DNA of 64,000 nt. Origin: Cladorhizidae sp. MBARI D1340-BT2. Taxonomy: Eukaryota; Porifera; Demospongiae; Poecilosclerida; Cladorhizidae. The DNA lies in the NCBI GenBank assembly GCA_028752905.1, contig JAQNBH010000013.1:14514316-14578315 (forward strand), given 5' to 3'. Position numbers and translations under genes: made by a program. The number at the start of each line of letters is the position of its first letter. Positions within the stretch are counted from its first letter, which is position 1. Below the pieces are notes generated by a model. That model ran no database searches. It was not told the origin of the DNA and was given only the letters and a program-made list of their open reading frames with translations. Shown one piece after another: positions 24,201 through 34,937 of the stretch.

Positions 24201-26196
24201 TTATGCAAGTTCAAAACAGTTTCCAGGGGGATGAGTGGTTTACCATTGCCTCTATGTTCAAAGAATGGTTCAAAGAGTCAGTTGACAGTCTTCCCACCTC
24301 TCCGCAAGCCACTCTTTCCTAGCTCATCCTTGGTGGCACCTCTCAATATGGTCATCTATTTTCCTTACTATATATAAAAAATGTTCAGCACGGATGAACT
24401 ATTGCTGAAGATCATGCGAACTTGAACAGTGACAAGTGGTGTGCAAAGTTGTCCTGCAGCATCAAGGTGAGTTGTTTGAGCCTGCATCCAAATAATCAAT
24501 AATGCCACATGGGCCACCTCAGAAAAACAACAGAGGAGTGGCAGGTATAAACATGACGCAGGACCACGAGATGGATGAGTTATAGCATGTAACTCTGTTA
24601 TAGAGGAATTCCAGAATGATTTCTGTGAAACTCATGACTCTGTAGCCACACCTAAAAAAAACTCACTACAGAGCAGCTGAATCCCTTAGATTTAAGCTAG
24701 ACAGAATTGCTGAACTTGAAATTCGCTAAAGACCGGCTGAGTCCCTTAGATTTAAGCTAGCCAGACTTGCTGAACTTGAAACTCGCTACAGATTGGCGGA
24801 ATCCCTCAGTAGATTTAAGCTAGCCAGAATTGCTGAATTTGAAACTCGCTATATACCATCCAGCAGAGTCCCTCAGTATATTTAAGCTAGCCAGAATTGC
24901 TGCACTTGAAACTAGATTAAACTAGCCAGAATTGCTGAACCTGAAACTCACTACAGACCTGCTGAGTCCCTCAGTAGATTTAAGCTAGCCAGAATTGCTG
25001 AATTTGAAACTCACTACAGACCTGCTGAGTCCCTCAGTAGATTTAAGCTAGCCAGAATTGCTGAATTTGAAACTTGCTACAGCAGAGTCACTAGTATATT
25101 TAAGCTAGCCAGAATTGCTGAACTTGAAACTCACTACAGACCAGCTGAGTCCCTCAGTAGAATTAGGCTAGCCAGAATGAATTGAGCATAAAAGTGCTCT
25201 AGCAAATCACAAGATCCTAGGCAGGTAGCAGGCAGTGGAATATAGCTGACACTACACTGGAAGTCACTGCCGAGGCACTGAAAAAAGTGGAACCATTTCA
25301 GCATTCTATTTCCGCTTGCTGCAGAGCAATGATTGCAGTGAAACGGATGCAGGCAGAGCTGTCAATAATTCCAAACTGCTATATGCTGGAACAACAACCC
25401 CGCCGAGCTTACCAACTGCCTGGCCCTGTGCTGTGGAAGTATTCAGGCTGGAGATATCAGCTGGGATATGAAGAGGGAGGTTGGGGAGTTCTTCACAACA
25501 CTCTTATCTAATGGCACTACCACAATGAACAAGTACTGTGTGATCCATGGATATAGTGAACAGTAGGCCAATTTTTTCACTGCCGATGGCTAGTGTTGTA
25601 AAAAAACTGGCTTGGGAGAATGGTATGCATCATCAAAAGATGTAGGACCAATGCTCTATCATGTGTGGAATGAACTTCCTTCATGATGGAATGTGTGACC
25701 TCTTGGCCACAGATATCATGTTCTACTTTGACCCACTGGCACTGAGCGCAAGTATTGCAGTTTTTCCAGTCCTTGTGCTTTGTCTGTGTTATGTTATCAT
25801 TTTTAGACTTAAAATACTCCATATGCTGTATACTGCAGAAATCTGCAGAAATCCTTCACAGTAACAGATGTTGCATGTTGCTATATAGTCCTATGAATTG
25901 TGTTAAAGGTGCATGAATCAAGTGAAGGTAGCTAATTATTTTTATTGCGTTCATACAAACAAGATAAATATATCTTGCTACATGTGGTATTATAACTAGA
26001 ATAATCTAGCTGTCTTGTCCTACAGGTGAAGAGCAAGTTCCGGAAAGGTGACGTGGAGGGAGCAAAAACATCATCCAAGCGAGCACTCTCCTGTTTCCAT
26101 TTCATTTTCTTTGCGTATGTGTTGGTAATCTTATTCTTTGCCTGTGCCGCGCTCTTCGGAGTGTTCTATGGCATTGACGCATTTCGCTACAGATGA
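21160..26196 (+). CDS. CD225/dispanin (IFITM-like) two-pass membrane protein, last two exons
   Basis: Exon 21160-21297 (acceptor TTTTTTCTATAG, donor GAG|GTACTG) and exon 26026-26196 (acceptor TCCTACAG) join in phase 0 across a 4.7 kb intron. The joined frame reads a polar lead, then SLLALFLCCPCGLIAY (first membrane segment with the Cys pair), KSSLEVKSKFRKGDVEGAK (the basic loop with the conserved G-D-x-x-G-A), a long hydrophobic second segment (FHFIFFAYVLVILFFACAAL), a short tail GIDAFRYR and TGA. This is the CD225 layout of IFITM and dispanin proteins, small membrane proteins of trafficking and membrane-fusion control. About 102 residues are covered. Upstream exons, including the start codon, were not identified. 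A copy of the last exon lies in inverted orientation at 57380-57550. Confidence 0.85.
23444..23604. repeat. 21 bp tandem repeat, about eight copies
   Basis: Unit GGGATTGACTGGCTCATTTA plus A, nearly perfect, with single-base variants in copies 3 and 4. Confidence 0.95.
24655..25185 (+). repeat. 63 bp tandem repeat, 21-codon unit
   Basis: About eight copies of a unit that reads in one frame as E-T-H-Y-R-P-A-E-S-L-S-R-F-K-L-A-R-I-A-E-L. Some units lack exactly one codon (AGT). Individual units carry stops (for example CGCTAAAGA in the second) or larger deletions. The array lies inside an intron and no ORF spans it today. Confidence 0.8.
26026..26196 (+). CDS. CD225 gene, terminal exon
   Basis: 56 codons plus TGA after acceptor CCTACAG. 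It encodes KSKFRKGDVEGAK, the second membrane segment and the C-terminal GIDAFRYR. It lies within the left inverted arm; the inverted copy at 57380-57550 differs at about seven positions. Confidence 0.85.
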   Translation: MKSKFRKGDVEGAKTSSKRALSCFHFIFFAYVLVILFFACAALFGVFYGIDAFRYR

Positions 26197-27199
26197 GATT
26201 TGTTGATCTCTTTTTTTCCTTACCCCGAGTCATTAATGATTTTTGTCAATTCATCTGTGGACCAGTCACTGGCAAAATATAGTCATTGTTTGCTAATTTG
26301 TACATGCTAATTAATATGAATCCCTTGGATCAGAACAAGAGAACTCTTCCAGGATGGACAAAATTTTCACTGTCCCATTTCTTCCCCTAAACAATTGGTG
26401 TTTGTAACACCAGCCCAAAATTATTCTAATTGGCTGGCATTGTCTAGTGAAGAATCAAGCTCTGCCAGCATCCATAAATTGATAACTGAGAGTATTCCCA
26501 GGCTCCAGAATATTTAATTTCAAATCATAAATAAGGGTGAGGCATATATTGCGTACTAATGCACTCCTGACCAATTGAGAAGATTATACCAGATCAAATA
26601 TTATTATTACCGGTAGTATTTTTTAATTCTCTAGCAGATACAGTGTCCATGAAGAGTTTCCATGAGAAACAATAACAAACCCTCCCCCCCAAAACAACAA
26701 CAACACAAACATGTTCTTTAGCAGGATGATTCTTGAGTCCACCAGCAGACTGATCCATTGCTCTATCCCAGGTTTCCTACACAGCGGATCCCAGCATGTT
26801 AGATGTGAGGCATGTCACATGACAGTCGTGATGTATTAGGCATGTGGGATACAGATATGTGTGATATGATGCTCCTTGACGTTTCAGATAATTGCTCTGT
26901 GTTTGGTAAAAGTAATGAGTTAAATCTATCAGTTGATCCAAGGTCACCCGAGGGAATTTTATCCATGCACCCTTCTTAGATTAACCCAGTTACCAGTCAT
27001 ATTTTTATCAACAATTGGACTTTATAACATCAGCCCAAAATTATTCTAACTAGCTGACGTTGTCTAGTTAAGAATGCAGCATCACCAAACTCTCTTTCAA
27101 CCACTTGACCTGTCAGAAATTTTAATCCCAGACAACGTGGAAGTAAGTATCCTCTTCTTGAGTGAGTGATGGAAGTACCCCTCCCCTATACACACATTG

Positions 27200-27380
27200 T
27201 GATCTGCCCTTCAGACACCTTGGGGATCACTCAAGGTAACTATTGTGGTCACTCAAGGTGCCCTATAGACACATTGTGATCACTCGATGGCCTATAAACA
27301 CCCAGTGTTCAATCAATATGCCCTATAGGCACCTAGTGGGCACTCAAGGTGCCCTCTAGACACCTTATGGACACTCAAGC
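27200..27380. repeat. Tandem repeat, about 31 bp unit
   Basis: About five imperfect units built from CACTCAAGGTGCCCTATAG and ACAC.TTGTGATCACTC words. A remnant is present in the right arm near 56420-56500. Confidence 0.75.
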
Positions 27381-27589
27381 TACCTGGGCTTGTATTTTCT
27401 TAGTGATCACATTATATTCAGGATATTAAATTTATGCATAAAGGGTGTGGACTATATATAGAAGCATTGTTTGTCTAAGGGAAATATACACTTGTGTTGG
27501 TTGCATTGACGTCTAGCCAATCTAGTCCCACCATGGCATTTCGCTAATTTATTCCAGGCTGAAGTCTGTTCCTTTCAACTCTTCCTGCC

Positions 27590-27955
27590 CATCACCACAC
27601 CCAGTCTTAGCATCCCACCCAACCCCAACCCACCACACCAACACTTGCTGCATCCTCTCCAAACCCATTCCTACTCCACACCCCACCACACCCACTTTTG
27701 CTATACTCCACTACATTCACTCTTAGCTGCACTGCACTCTTGCTATAGAACTCATGCCCACGCTTGCTGCATCCCACCACCCCATTACTACATCCCACTA
27801 CACTCACTCTTACTGCATGTTCTCCACACCTACTCTTGGGGTTGCTGTACCTTCATGCCCACTCCTATGCTCATCCCACCAGATCCAGTCCTGCTGCACC
27901 CCCCACCCCCCACACACACCTTGCTAAGAAAATCATTGTCTAATACATGGTAATG
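27590..27955. repeat. C-rich tandem repeat, about 30 bp degenerate unit
   Basis: Repeated CCACACCCACTCTTGCTGCAT-type units, very uneven. The inverted counterpart is at about 55950-56290. ORFs rich in His/Pro/Ser here follow from composition. Confidence 0.75.
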
Positions 27956-28372
27956 GAGAAACCAACCTGAGGAGGGGGTGGGGACAAGTGTGAGCAAGTG
28001 TGAAAGAGACAAGGAAAATAATATACAAAATGCTTTCATTTAAAAACAAAAGATTGCCATAAAAATAAGAGGAAAAAACTCTACCCGTGTTAGGTAGAAA
28101 TCATTTACACAAATTCGCACAATTACCGGTGGTGATTTTTAGCTTAAAAGAACTGAAGATTCAGTTCCTTTTGCAAATGCTTCGATCTTTACCAAGTTGA
28201 ATAAATTAATTAACACAATGCAACACATCACTAAACTGGTAACGTGCCTACCTCAAACTGCACAGTGATTCAAGATTGATCGGAATGTTATATATAGTGT
28301 ATAAGTCTAGCAGCACATCTGATAGGTAATGGTGGTGTGGTTTCACATGCATGGCCTTGCATTCATCTAACT

Positions 28373-30845
28373 GGTTGTGAGACCTAATTTTCTTTCCTTT
28401 AAGAAGTTAATGAAGTTAAAAATTTTTTTTATTATAAAAGATTGTATAATTATAATGGAAGATATTAATAGAGTTGCTTATTTTTTAATCAAAAACATTT
28501 TTGTTCTCGTATTAAGTTGTTTCTTTTGTTGTGTCTGAATATTATAGTGGAGTGAAGTAGGACTCGGAACTTCAGGGTCTCCAGGGTCTAACTTGTTTAT
28601 AATTGTTGTACACTGCACATATATATCACCATATACTATGCCTGCTGCTATTGCTGACTGTGCCCATGCAGGGACATCTATAACCTCCTTCAAAGACTTG
28701 GTACAGGTAAGAGTTGTATAGGATAACTTCACCGATCAAACAGCATTTGTTTTGATAGAGAATTAGCTCCTTCAGGAGCTAGACAAACCAAACAGCAGAA
28801 CAGATGACAGGTTATGTTTTCTGCTCATAATACATGTGTGCTAGCCTGATTGCATCATTGGCAGAATTAGTCACCAGCTGATTGTTACCCACCATTTTAT
28901 CCCGCAATTGAGAAATGCTCTTGTGGATGTGCATTGCATTGTTCTGGTACTCAAGTAATTATGAATTATGTTTTATATATGTGGTTTGAGATAGATAGAG
29001 ATAGATCCATGAAGATGACAAGTTGTGTTTTTATTGGTCTGGGGGGTTACATTCAAGGCACTCTGGGAGTGTTTTTGGAGCTAATATCAGCATTTAAGCA
29101 AATGAAAAGCTGCTGGTGCGAGTTTTAGCTGAGGTATGAGCTTTTTTTTTTTTTTTGGCTAACCGCCCTTTTGAAATAGGGGCCAAACCATACAGAGAGT
29201 ATATATACTGCAGTGTCCAATCTTTTTTATTACCAAAAAGGCTGTAAGAATGCATGAAGTGTATTTTTTCGGCGGTTATATACCAGATCTCAAGAACGGC
29301 AGAAAGGGTGGGAACGTTTCATGGACCACATGTAAAACTATAATACTACCAGCAGGTTAGTCACTTGCACAACCTGCAGAGTAGAATTCTGTTAGCTGGA
29401 GTCAAGATCTAGCGACAGGTCACTCTAGAGATCAAGAGTGCCTTACTGGCAATGCTTGAACATGTCTATACACCGAGCTGAGGTCTTGGAATTAGCCACC
29501 AGCTGGTTCTTACCAACCACTTCATTCTGCAATTGAGAAACCGAGTCTGCTGGCAATGCATGTATATACATGTCTATACACAGAGCACAGGTCATGGAAA
29601 AATACAATAGAGCATTCATAAGTCAGAGATGGAAAAAATTTAAAATGTTTGTCAGTCCAAAGGCAATAAAAATAAAATGAGGATTTGAACACACAAAGAA
29701 ATTTTTATTAAAAAAATAAAATTACAATTGAAGGTTACTAAAAACTCACAGGTTTATTATGATTACTATTGCAAACATGATGAGCAGGGTTTGCACAAAC
29801 AAAACAAACAAGCTCAAAATGGGGTTCGATCGCAGCACGAATTTGAGCAGCTTGAAGGGACTATTTGGGTTTCCTCGCTTGAAGAGAGCTGCTACATCTG
29901 GCTTGGACCGGTGCCGGCTGTCCTTAGGGATGTGCTGCATGATCTTTATGTGGTCAGCTGGAATGCTCTCACGCCTCAGGAAAGACTTGAGCCCTTAAAT
30001 AAAAAAGTAAGTTTTGTAATTTTGATAATTAAGGCACACACACACACATCCACAGTGGTTAGGGCCAAGGACAGTTTTTCCCTCAAAACGCTAAAAAACG
30101 TCCCAATTGGAGCAAAATAGAGCTTCTTTCGGTTAAAAAGGGGAGATTTGTCATCAAAAGCCATTTTCTGTCGTTTAAAGAGTAGAAACAGTTCCACAAA
30201 GTTGAAAAGGAAGCTAATGTGCCCATTTTGACAAGAATGAGGAACAAACAGTTTGTTATAAGAATCAGCTCTATTCAGGTAAGGAAACAAAAGGCTGCAG
30301 AGCTACAGTGCTATATGTTTGTCTACAAAACAAGAAGAATGAAAACTTAGAATGAGGAAATCCGTGCAGGAGGACTTCCTTTCTCAAGAGTGGAGGGATC
30401 CAGATCTTACAAAGCTTATTAAACTGTAGTCAAGGCCAAGAAGAGCTGGTCAATAACAGCAGTGCATTTATTCCCCCCCTCTCCCCCCCTACCCTACTCC
30501 CTCCCTTTTTTACGCTCTCTCACCTCTGAAACTGGAAGCAAGTTTTCTGCTGTTTTCTAATATCTACTGGGCATGTGCAGGTAAAAATCTATTGTTCAAT
30601 GCATACCAGTTTTTAATCTATTTTTCTTGTGAATAATGTCCGAGTTGATGCCAATGGATTTTTATGGCGGTCAATTAGTCTATGAACATAACAATGATCA
30701 CTATCACCCAAACAATAACCATAACTTGTTCCAATGACCATAATCTCCAGATGAAAGAGAGACCGCACGCATGTCCAGAATTATATACAACAACCTTTCC
30801 TAGGACTTCCCGAGATGTGACTGTCCATAAATATATTGTAAGGAA
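28373..30845. other. Intergenic, no confident gene
   Basis: A diverged repeat pair at about 28860-28920 and 29490-29545 shares CACCAGCTGRTT and GCAATTGAGAAA. A segment at 29760-29990 is open on both strands without a recognisable product. Short poly-T and C-rich tracts lie at 29140 and 30474. Confidence 0.4.
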
Positions 30846-30849
30846 TCGG

Positions 30850-31137
30850 TGCTAGGGCTAGGGGAGTTAGGGGATAAGACCAGGGATACTCTAGGGTCAG
30901 GGGACTTAGGGGATAAGACCAGGGATACTCTAGGGCTAGGGGACTAGGGGATAAGACCAGGGATACTCTAGGGCTAGGGTACCTAGGGGCTAAGACCAGG
31001 GATACTCTAGGGCCAAGGGACTTAGGGGAAGACCAGGGATACTCTAGGGCCCAGGGACTTAGGGGATAAGACCAGGGTCAGGGGACTTAGGGGATAAGAC
31101 CAGGGATACTCTAGGGCCAGTGGACTTAGGGGATAAG
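30850..31137. repeat. 39 bp G-rich minisatellite, left part
   Basis: Unit ATAAGACCAGGGATACTCTA followed by GGGCCAGGGGACTTAGGGG, about seven copies with small deletions. The array is split by the Gypsy insertion and continues at 36401. Four G-runs per unit make quadruplex formation plausible. Confidence 0.95.
31133..31137. repeat. Target-site duplication, left copy (ATAAG)
   Basis: ATAAG directly before the 5' LTR is repeated at 36401-36405 directly after the 3' LTR. It is the first five bases of the minisatellite unit. Confidence 0.9.
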
Positions 31138-31319
31138 TAGCTAACTATGGGTCATCGACCCCATACTTAATGGGTGACGACCCTTTACCCACATGCCAAT
31201 ACCTACATGTACGCATGCGCACACGAGTATATTGTTAGTTGTAATATCATTGCCTATGTTAAGACAACGCTTTGTGTCCAGTTGAATCCAATGGTAAATA
31301 GAACTTGTGTTCTTATCTA
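31138..31319 (+). repeat. 5' LTR, 182 bp
   Basis: From TAGCTAACTATGGGTCATCG to CTTATCTA. Differs from the 3' LTR at about five sites, clustered near position 25-40 of the LTR plus one near its end. The following bases (TGATATTACAACTCACC) do not start with the usual TGG, so the primer tRNA is unclear. Confidence 0.92.
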
Positions 31320-31436
31320 TGATATTACAACTCACCCTAACGTGGTCGTTTCCCCTCTGATTGAAGCTGGCAAAGAATTTGCAAACCAGGAAGCAAGCTC
31401 TGAAGGAATATCTATTTAGCGCCCACCGCACGAGGC

Positions 31437-34400
31437 ATGGATGAAAGGAGATGCCCAATCGATGGATGCGAATACCTGATACCAGAGGGAGCAATGAACA
31501 ACCCGGCATTAGCTGCCGCGCATCTGTCTGGTCACATCATGAACCACAAAAGCGAAGGGGGGAAATCGAAGACGGAAGCGGTCAAGAGACCCACCATATC
31601 CTCGTCAGGTACGACACAAGATTGGTACTATTTCCTATCCAGGTGGGCTGACTATGTGAAGGCCACCAAAACAAAAGGGGAAGAAAGAGCTATCCAGTTG
31701 CTCGAGTGCTGTGACCCAAGGTTAAGGAGAGATCTGCAGAGGAACGCCGGGGACATAACCCTATCCAGTTTGCCTGAGAAGGACATCCTAGCAGCCATCA
31801 TGGTGCTAGCCGTGCGAATGGAGAACCCCACAGTGGCAAGGAACTGTCTCCACAGCATGACCCAAGACAGAGAAGAACCCGTCAGGGAATTCGGGGCTCG
31901 CCTCAGAGGACAAGCTTCTATCTGTAAGTATAATAAGAAATGTACATGCGGTCTAACTGTTGATTATACAGAGGAGAACGTTGCTGATGCCCTGATAACA
32001 GGACTGTCAGACCCAGACATTAAACAGGGAATACTGGGGGAACCTGACCAACCGCTCACGATGGAAAAGGTGATGAGCTACGTGGAGTCGAAAGAGGCGG
32101 GAAAGGCATCTGCATCTAGGTTAGACACACCGAGTTCAACCGACGCGATAGGGAGTGGCTACAGGAAGCAGACGAGAAGAGTTCGAGACACACCCCCACG
32201 GGAGAGGACGTCGACGAGAGATGAAGACGACTGCTACTTCTGCAGACAGAAAGGTCACGGCAAATACCCTATCCATTCTATCAGAAAGGAGGAATGCCCT
32301 GCATTCGGTAGGAAGTGCAAAAGATGTGGCAAGGAAAATCACGCAGACAAGGTGTGTAAAACCAAATTAGCACATAAGAGTGTACAAGAAAATGCCATAT
32401 TCCACCAAGTATGTGTCATGTCAACACCTGACAGAAATAACTGCCACACGTTGAAGCACCACATCTTTAACAGGCGAAACAAGAAATGGGAGAGACGACA
32501 CGCTCAACCTCAACCCATAAGAAAGCTGACCGCCACACTGGATAAGGACGACTACGCCCAGTTGAGCCTACCACAGAGGCCAAAGCACAGAAGTATCAAG
32601 ATTGAAGGGATGGCTGACACAGGTTGCCAGAGTTGCCTTGCAGGCACCAACTTGCTCAGAAGATTGAACCTATCCACGAAAGATCTGATACACGTCGACC
32701 AGAAAATGCGGGCTGCTAACAAAAGTAACATCACTGTTGTCGGTGCCATATTACTCACGCTAGCACAGGAAGAATCGGAGAAAATTACAAAACAGATGGT
32801 ATATATAACCCCCAATGTTTCACGTTTATTCCTATCCAGAGAGGCTTGCTCAGACTTGGGACTAATACCTCAAGGATTTCCAGCGACTATCATTGCACCA
32901 ATCAGTGGCATTACGGATGACAACAGGCCACACAAGGATAACACAAGCGACCCTATACCGCAGGGAGACCACAAGGAGCGGACTCACTCGATACCGAAGG
33001 ACAAGAAATGCCCTTGCTCATGCCCAAAACGCTCCCCACCCCCGCCGGGGCCGGCACATCTGCCTGTACCAGCGACCGAGGCCAACAGGGGAACACTAGA
33101 AGCACACCTCAGAAAGATGTTTAGAGCATCAACCTTCAATGTCTGCGACCATCAACCGCTGCCGATGATGTCTGGTCCACCACTACGGTTAAACATCGAC
33201 CCCGAAGCCACACCAATAATGGCCCACAAGGCAGCATCAATCCCAATCCACTGGGAAGAAAAGGTCAAAGCTACATTGGACAGAGACGTCAGACTTGGAG
33301 TGATAGAGAAAGTCCCAATCGGAACACCAGATTCATGGTGCCAGCGAATGATGATAGTTGGAAAGAGCAACGGAGAACCACGCCGAGTCATCGACTTCCA
33401 GGCCCTAAACCGCACAGCCACAAGGGAGACTCATCATACCAAATCTCCATTCCACCAGGCACGAGATGTACCTAGAGGTATGAAAAAATCCGTGTTTGAT
33501 GCATGGAATGGATATCACTCGGTGAGACTGCACCCGGATGACAGGCACTTCACCACCTTTATAACCCCGTGGGGCAGGTACCGCTACTTAACAGCTCCAC
33601 AAGGGTACATCGCTTCCGGCGATGGATGCACAGCAAGATACGACAGTTTGGTTGAAGACATCAAAAACAAAACTAAATGCATCGATGACACCTTGATCTG
33701 GTCAACTGACATTGAAGAGGCATTCCATGACGCTGTACTGTGGCTGACTCGGTGTGGAGAGAATGGGATCACCCTGAACCCTGCCAAGTTCGTCTTCGCC
33801 CAAGATGACGTGCACTTTGCGGGATTTGATATAGGACTGTCTACAGTGAAGCCAGGCAGGAAGTTCACGAAAGCAATAGCTGAATTCCCAACGCCTAAGA
33901 ACACTACCGACGTTAGATCATGGTTTGGGCTGGTAAATCAGGTGGCATACACTTTTTCAAAAACTGAAGTCATGGCCCCTTTTCGAGACCTCCTCAAGCC
34001 GTCTACCAAATTTGAGTGGACAGAGAACCACCAGGAAGCATTCCAGGAATCAAAGAACACAATAATCAACGAGATCAACACAGGTGTAGAGATTTTTGAC
34101 AAGAACAGACCGACATGCCTGGCGACCGATTGGAGCAAGACAGGCATAGGATTCTGGTTATTCCAAAAGCACTGTAAATGCCCTTCAAAAGATTTATTCT
34201 GTTGCAAAACTGGCTGGAGAATCACTCTTGTTGGGTCACGATTTACCCACTCAGCAGAGTCACGCTACGCTGCTATAGAAGGGGAGGCACTTGCAGTTGC
34301 CGATGCACTGGAAAAATGCAGGCATTTCATACTGGGATGCACGGACTTGATCGTGGCAGTCGACCACAAACCATTATTAAAGATCTTTGGAGACCGAGCA

Positions 34401-34937
34401 CTAGCTGACATATCCAGTACAAGAATCAGGAACCTGAAGGAGAAAACCTTGAAATACAGATTTAGGATGATCTACATACCTGGGGTAAGAAACACGACAT
34501 CTGATGCTCTTTCTCGATACCCTACCGGCATTGCAACCCCTGACAAGATGGTGCTACCAGACGTCGTGACTGCACCACCACCAAAGATCCCCATTACTCT
34601 CATGGCTGGCATTAGCACAGAAAACCAAGGAGAACGGGAAGAAGATGATCTCACAGAATCTCTGTGTGCAATCTTGACATCAGCTATGCCCATCACGTGG
34701 CAAAAGCTAAAAGAGGCCTCAACGCAGATGATGACATACAAAGGCTCCTCACCGCAATTGAAGAAGGTTTCCCTAACAAACGTACGGACACCCCATTGGC
34801 CATCCGTCCATACTACATCCATCGGGAACACCTCTACTCAACCGATGGGGTGGCAGTATACAAGGACAGACTCGTTATCCCGATGGCTCTACGGGACGAC
34901 TGCCTCAACGCATTCCATTCGGCCCATCAAGGTGTAA
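31437..34937 (+). CDS. Gypsy gag-pol: capsid, zinc knuckles, protease, RT, RNase H
   Basis: 1166 codons from ATG. Order: an N-terminal Cys2/His2-like patch (CPIDGCEYLI ... HLSGHIMNH, residues about 6-38); capsid region; two Cys/His knuckles (CYFCRQKGH and CKRCGKENHADKVC, about 265-310); aspartic protease with D-T-G (about 391-395); reverse transcriptase (about 610-790) with the active-site box C-I-D-D near 748; RNase H (about 890-1030) opening with ATDWSKTG and ending in the ..SDALSRYP.. tail. The authentic reading leaves this frame near 34730; the last 65 or so codons, out to 34937, are out-of-frame integrase sequence. Encodes the machinery for virus-like particle assembly and reverse transcription of the element. 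No in-frame stop before the frame change. Confidence 0.93.
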   Translation: MDERRCPIDGCEYLIPEGAMNNPALAAAHLSGHIMNHKSEGGKSKTEAVKRPTISSSGTTQDWYYFLSRWADYVKATKTKGEERAIQLLECCDPRLRRDLQRNAGDITLSSLPEKDILAAIMVLAVRMENPTVARNCLHSMTQDREEPVREFGARLRGQASICKYNKKCTCGLTVDYTEENVADALITGLSDPDIKQGILGEPDQPLTMEKVMSYVESKEAGKASASRLDTPSSTDAIGSGYRKQTRRVRDTPPRERTSTRDEDDCYFCRQKGHGKYPIHSIRKEECPAFGRKCKRCGKENHADKVCKTKLAHKSVQENAIFHQVCVMSTPDRNNCHTLKHHIFNRRNKKWERRHAQPQPIRKLTATLDKDDYAQLSLPQRPKHRSIKIEGMADTGCQSCLAGTNLLRRLNLSTKDLIHVDQKMRAANKSNITVVGAILLTLAQEESEKITKQMVYITPNVSRLFLSREACSDLGLIPQGFPATIIAPISGITDDNRPHKDNTSDPIPQGDHKERTHSIPKDKKCPCSCPKRSPPPPGPAHLPVPATEANRGTLEAHLRKMFRASTFNVCDHQPLPMMSGPPLRLNIDPEATPIMAHKAASIPIHWEEKVKATLDRDVRLGVIEKVPIGTPDSWCQRMMIVGKSNGEPRRVIDFQALNRTATRETHHTKSPFHQARDVPRGMKKSVFDAWNGYHSVRLHPDDRHFTTFITPWGRYRYLTAPQGYIASGDGCTARYDSLVEDIKNKTKCIDDTLIWSTDIEEAFHDAVLWLTRCGENGITLNPAKFVFAQDDVHFAGFDIGLSTVKPGRKFTKAIAEFPTPKNTTDVRSWFGLVNQVAYTFSKTEVMAPFRDLLKPSTKFEWTENHQEAFQESKNTIINEINTGVEIFDKNRPTCLATDWSKTGIGFWLFQKHCKCPSKDLFCCKTGWRITLVGSRFTHSAESRYAAIEGEALAVADALEKCRHFILGCTDLIVAVDHKPLLKIFGDRALADISSTRIRNLKEKTLKYRFRMIYIPGVRNTTSDALSRYPTGIATPDKMVLPDVVTAPPPKIPITLMAGISTENQGEREEDDLTESLCAILTSAMPITWQKLKEASTQMMTYKGSSPQLKKVSLTNVRTPHWPSVHTTSIGNTSTQPMGWQYTRTDSLSRWLYGTTASTHSIRPIKV

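Larger units (their letters stand above)
21298..26025 (+). other. 4.7 kb intron of the CD225 gene
   Basis: Holds a copy of the TTGGATTGACT repeat family (about 21590-21800), a 21 bp array (23444-23604), a 63 bp array (24655-25185), and the start of the left arm of the outer inverted duplication (from about 25580). The short ORF at 24102-24377 and the one at 25287-25511 have no recognisable relatives. Confidence 0.6.
25580..28372 (+). repeat. Left arm of outer inverted duplication (partner 55530-58325)
   Basis: Read forward, this arm matches the reverse complement of 55530-58325 at many points: the GGCTAGTGTTGTAAAAAAA block at 25587 with 58290-58320; the CD225 terminal exon and its intron edge; the CAGCCCAAAATTATTCTAA blocks; the CACTCAAGGTGCCC array; the CACACCCACTCTTGC array; and the CACATGCATGGYCTTGCAT block at 28350 with 55540-55560. 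The arms are about 2.79 kb each with scattered indels. The sequence outside both ends does not match. Confidence 0.85.

Noticed and set aside
29728..30120. 130-codon plus-strand ORF and the overlapping minus-strand ORFs
   Set aside because: Open on several frames at once, with no recognised family and no convincing splice pair.
34664..34937. Programmed ribosomal frameshift signal in the Gypsy element
   Set aside because: No classic slippery heptamer in the right phase was seen at the crossover; a simple indel explains it.
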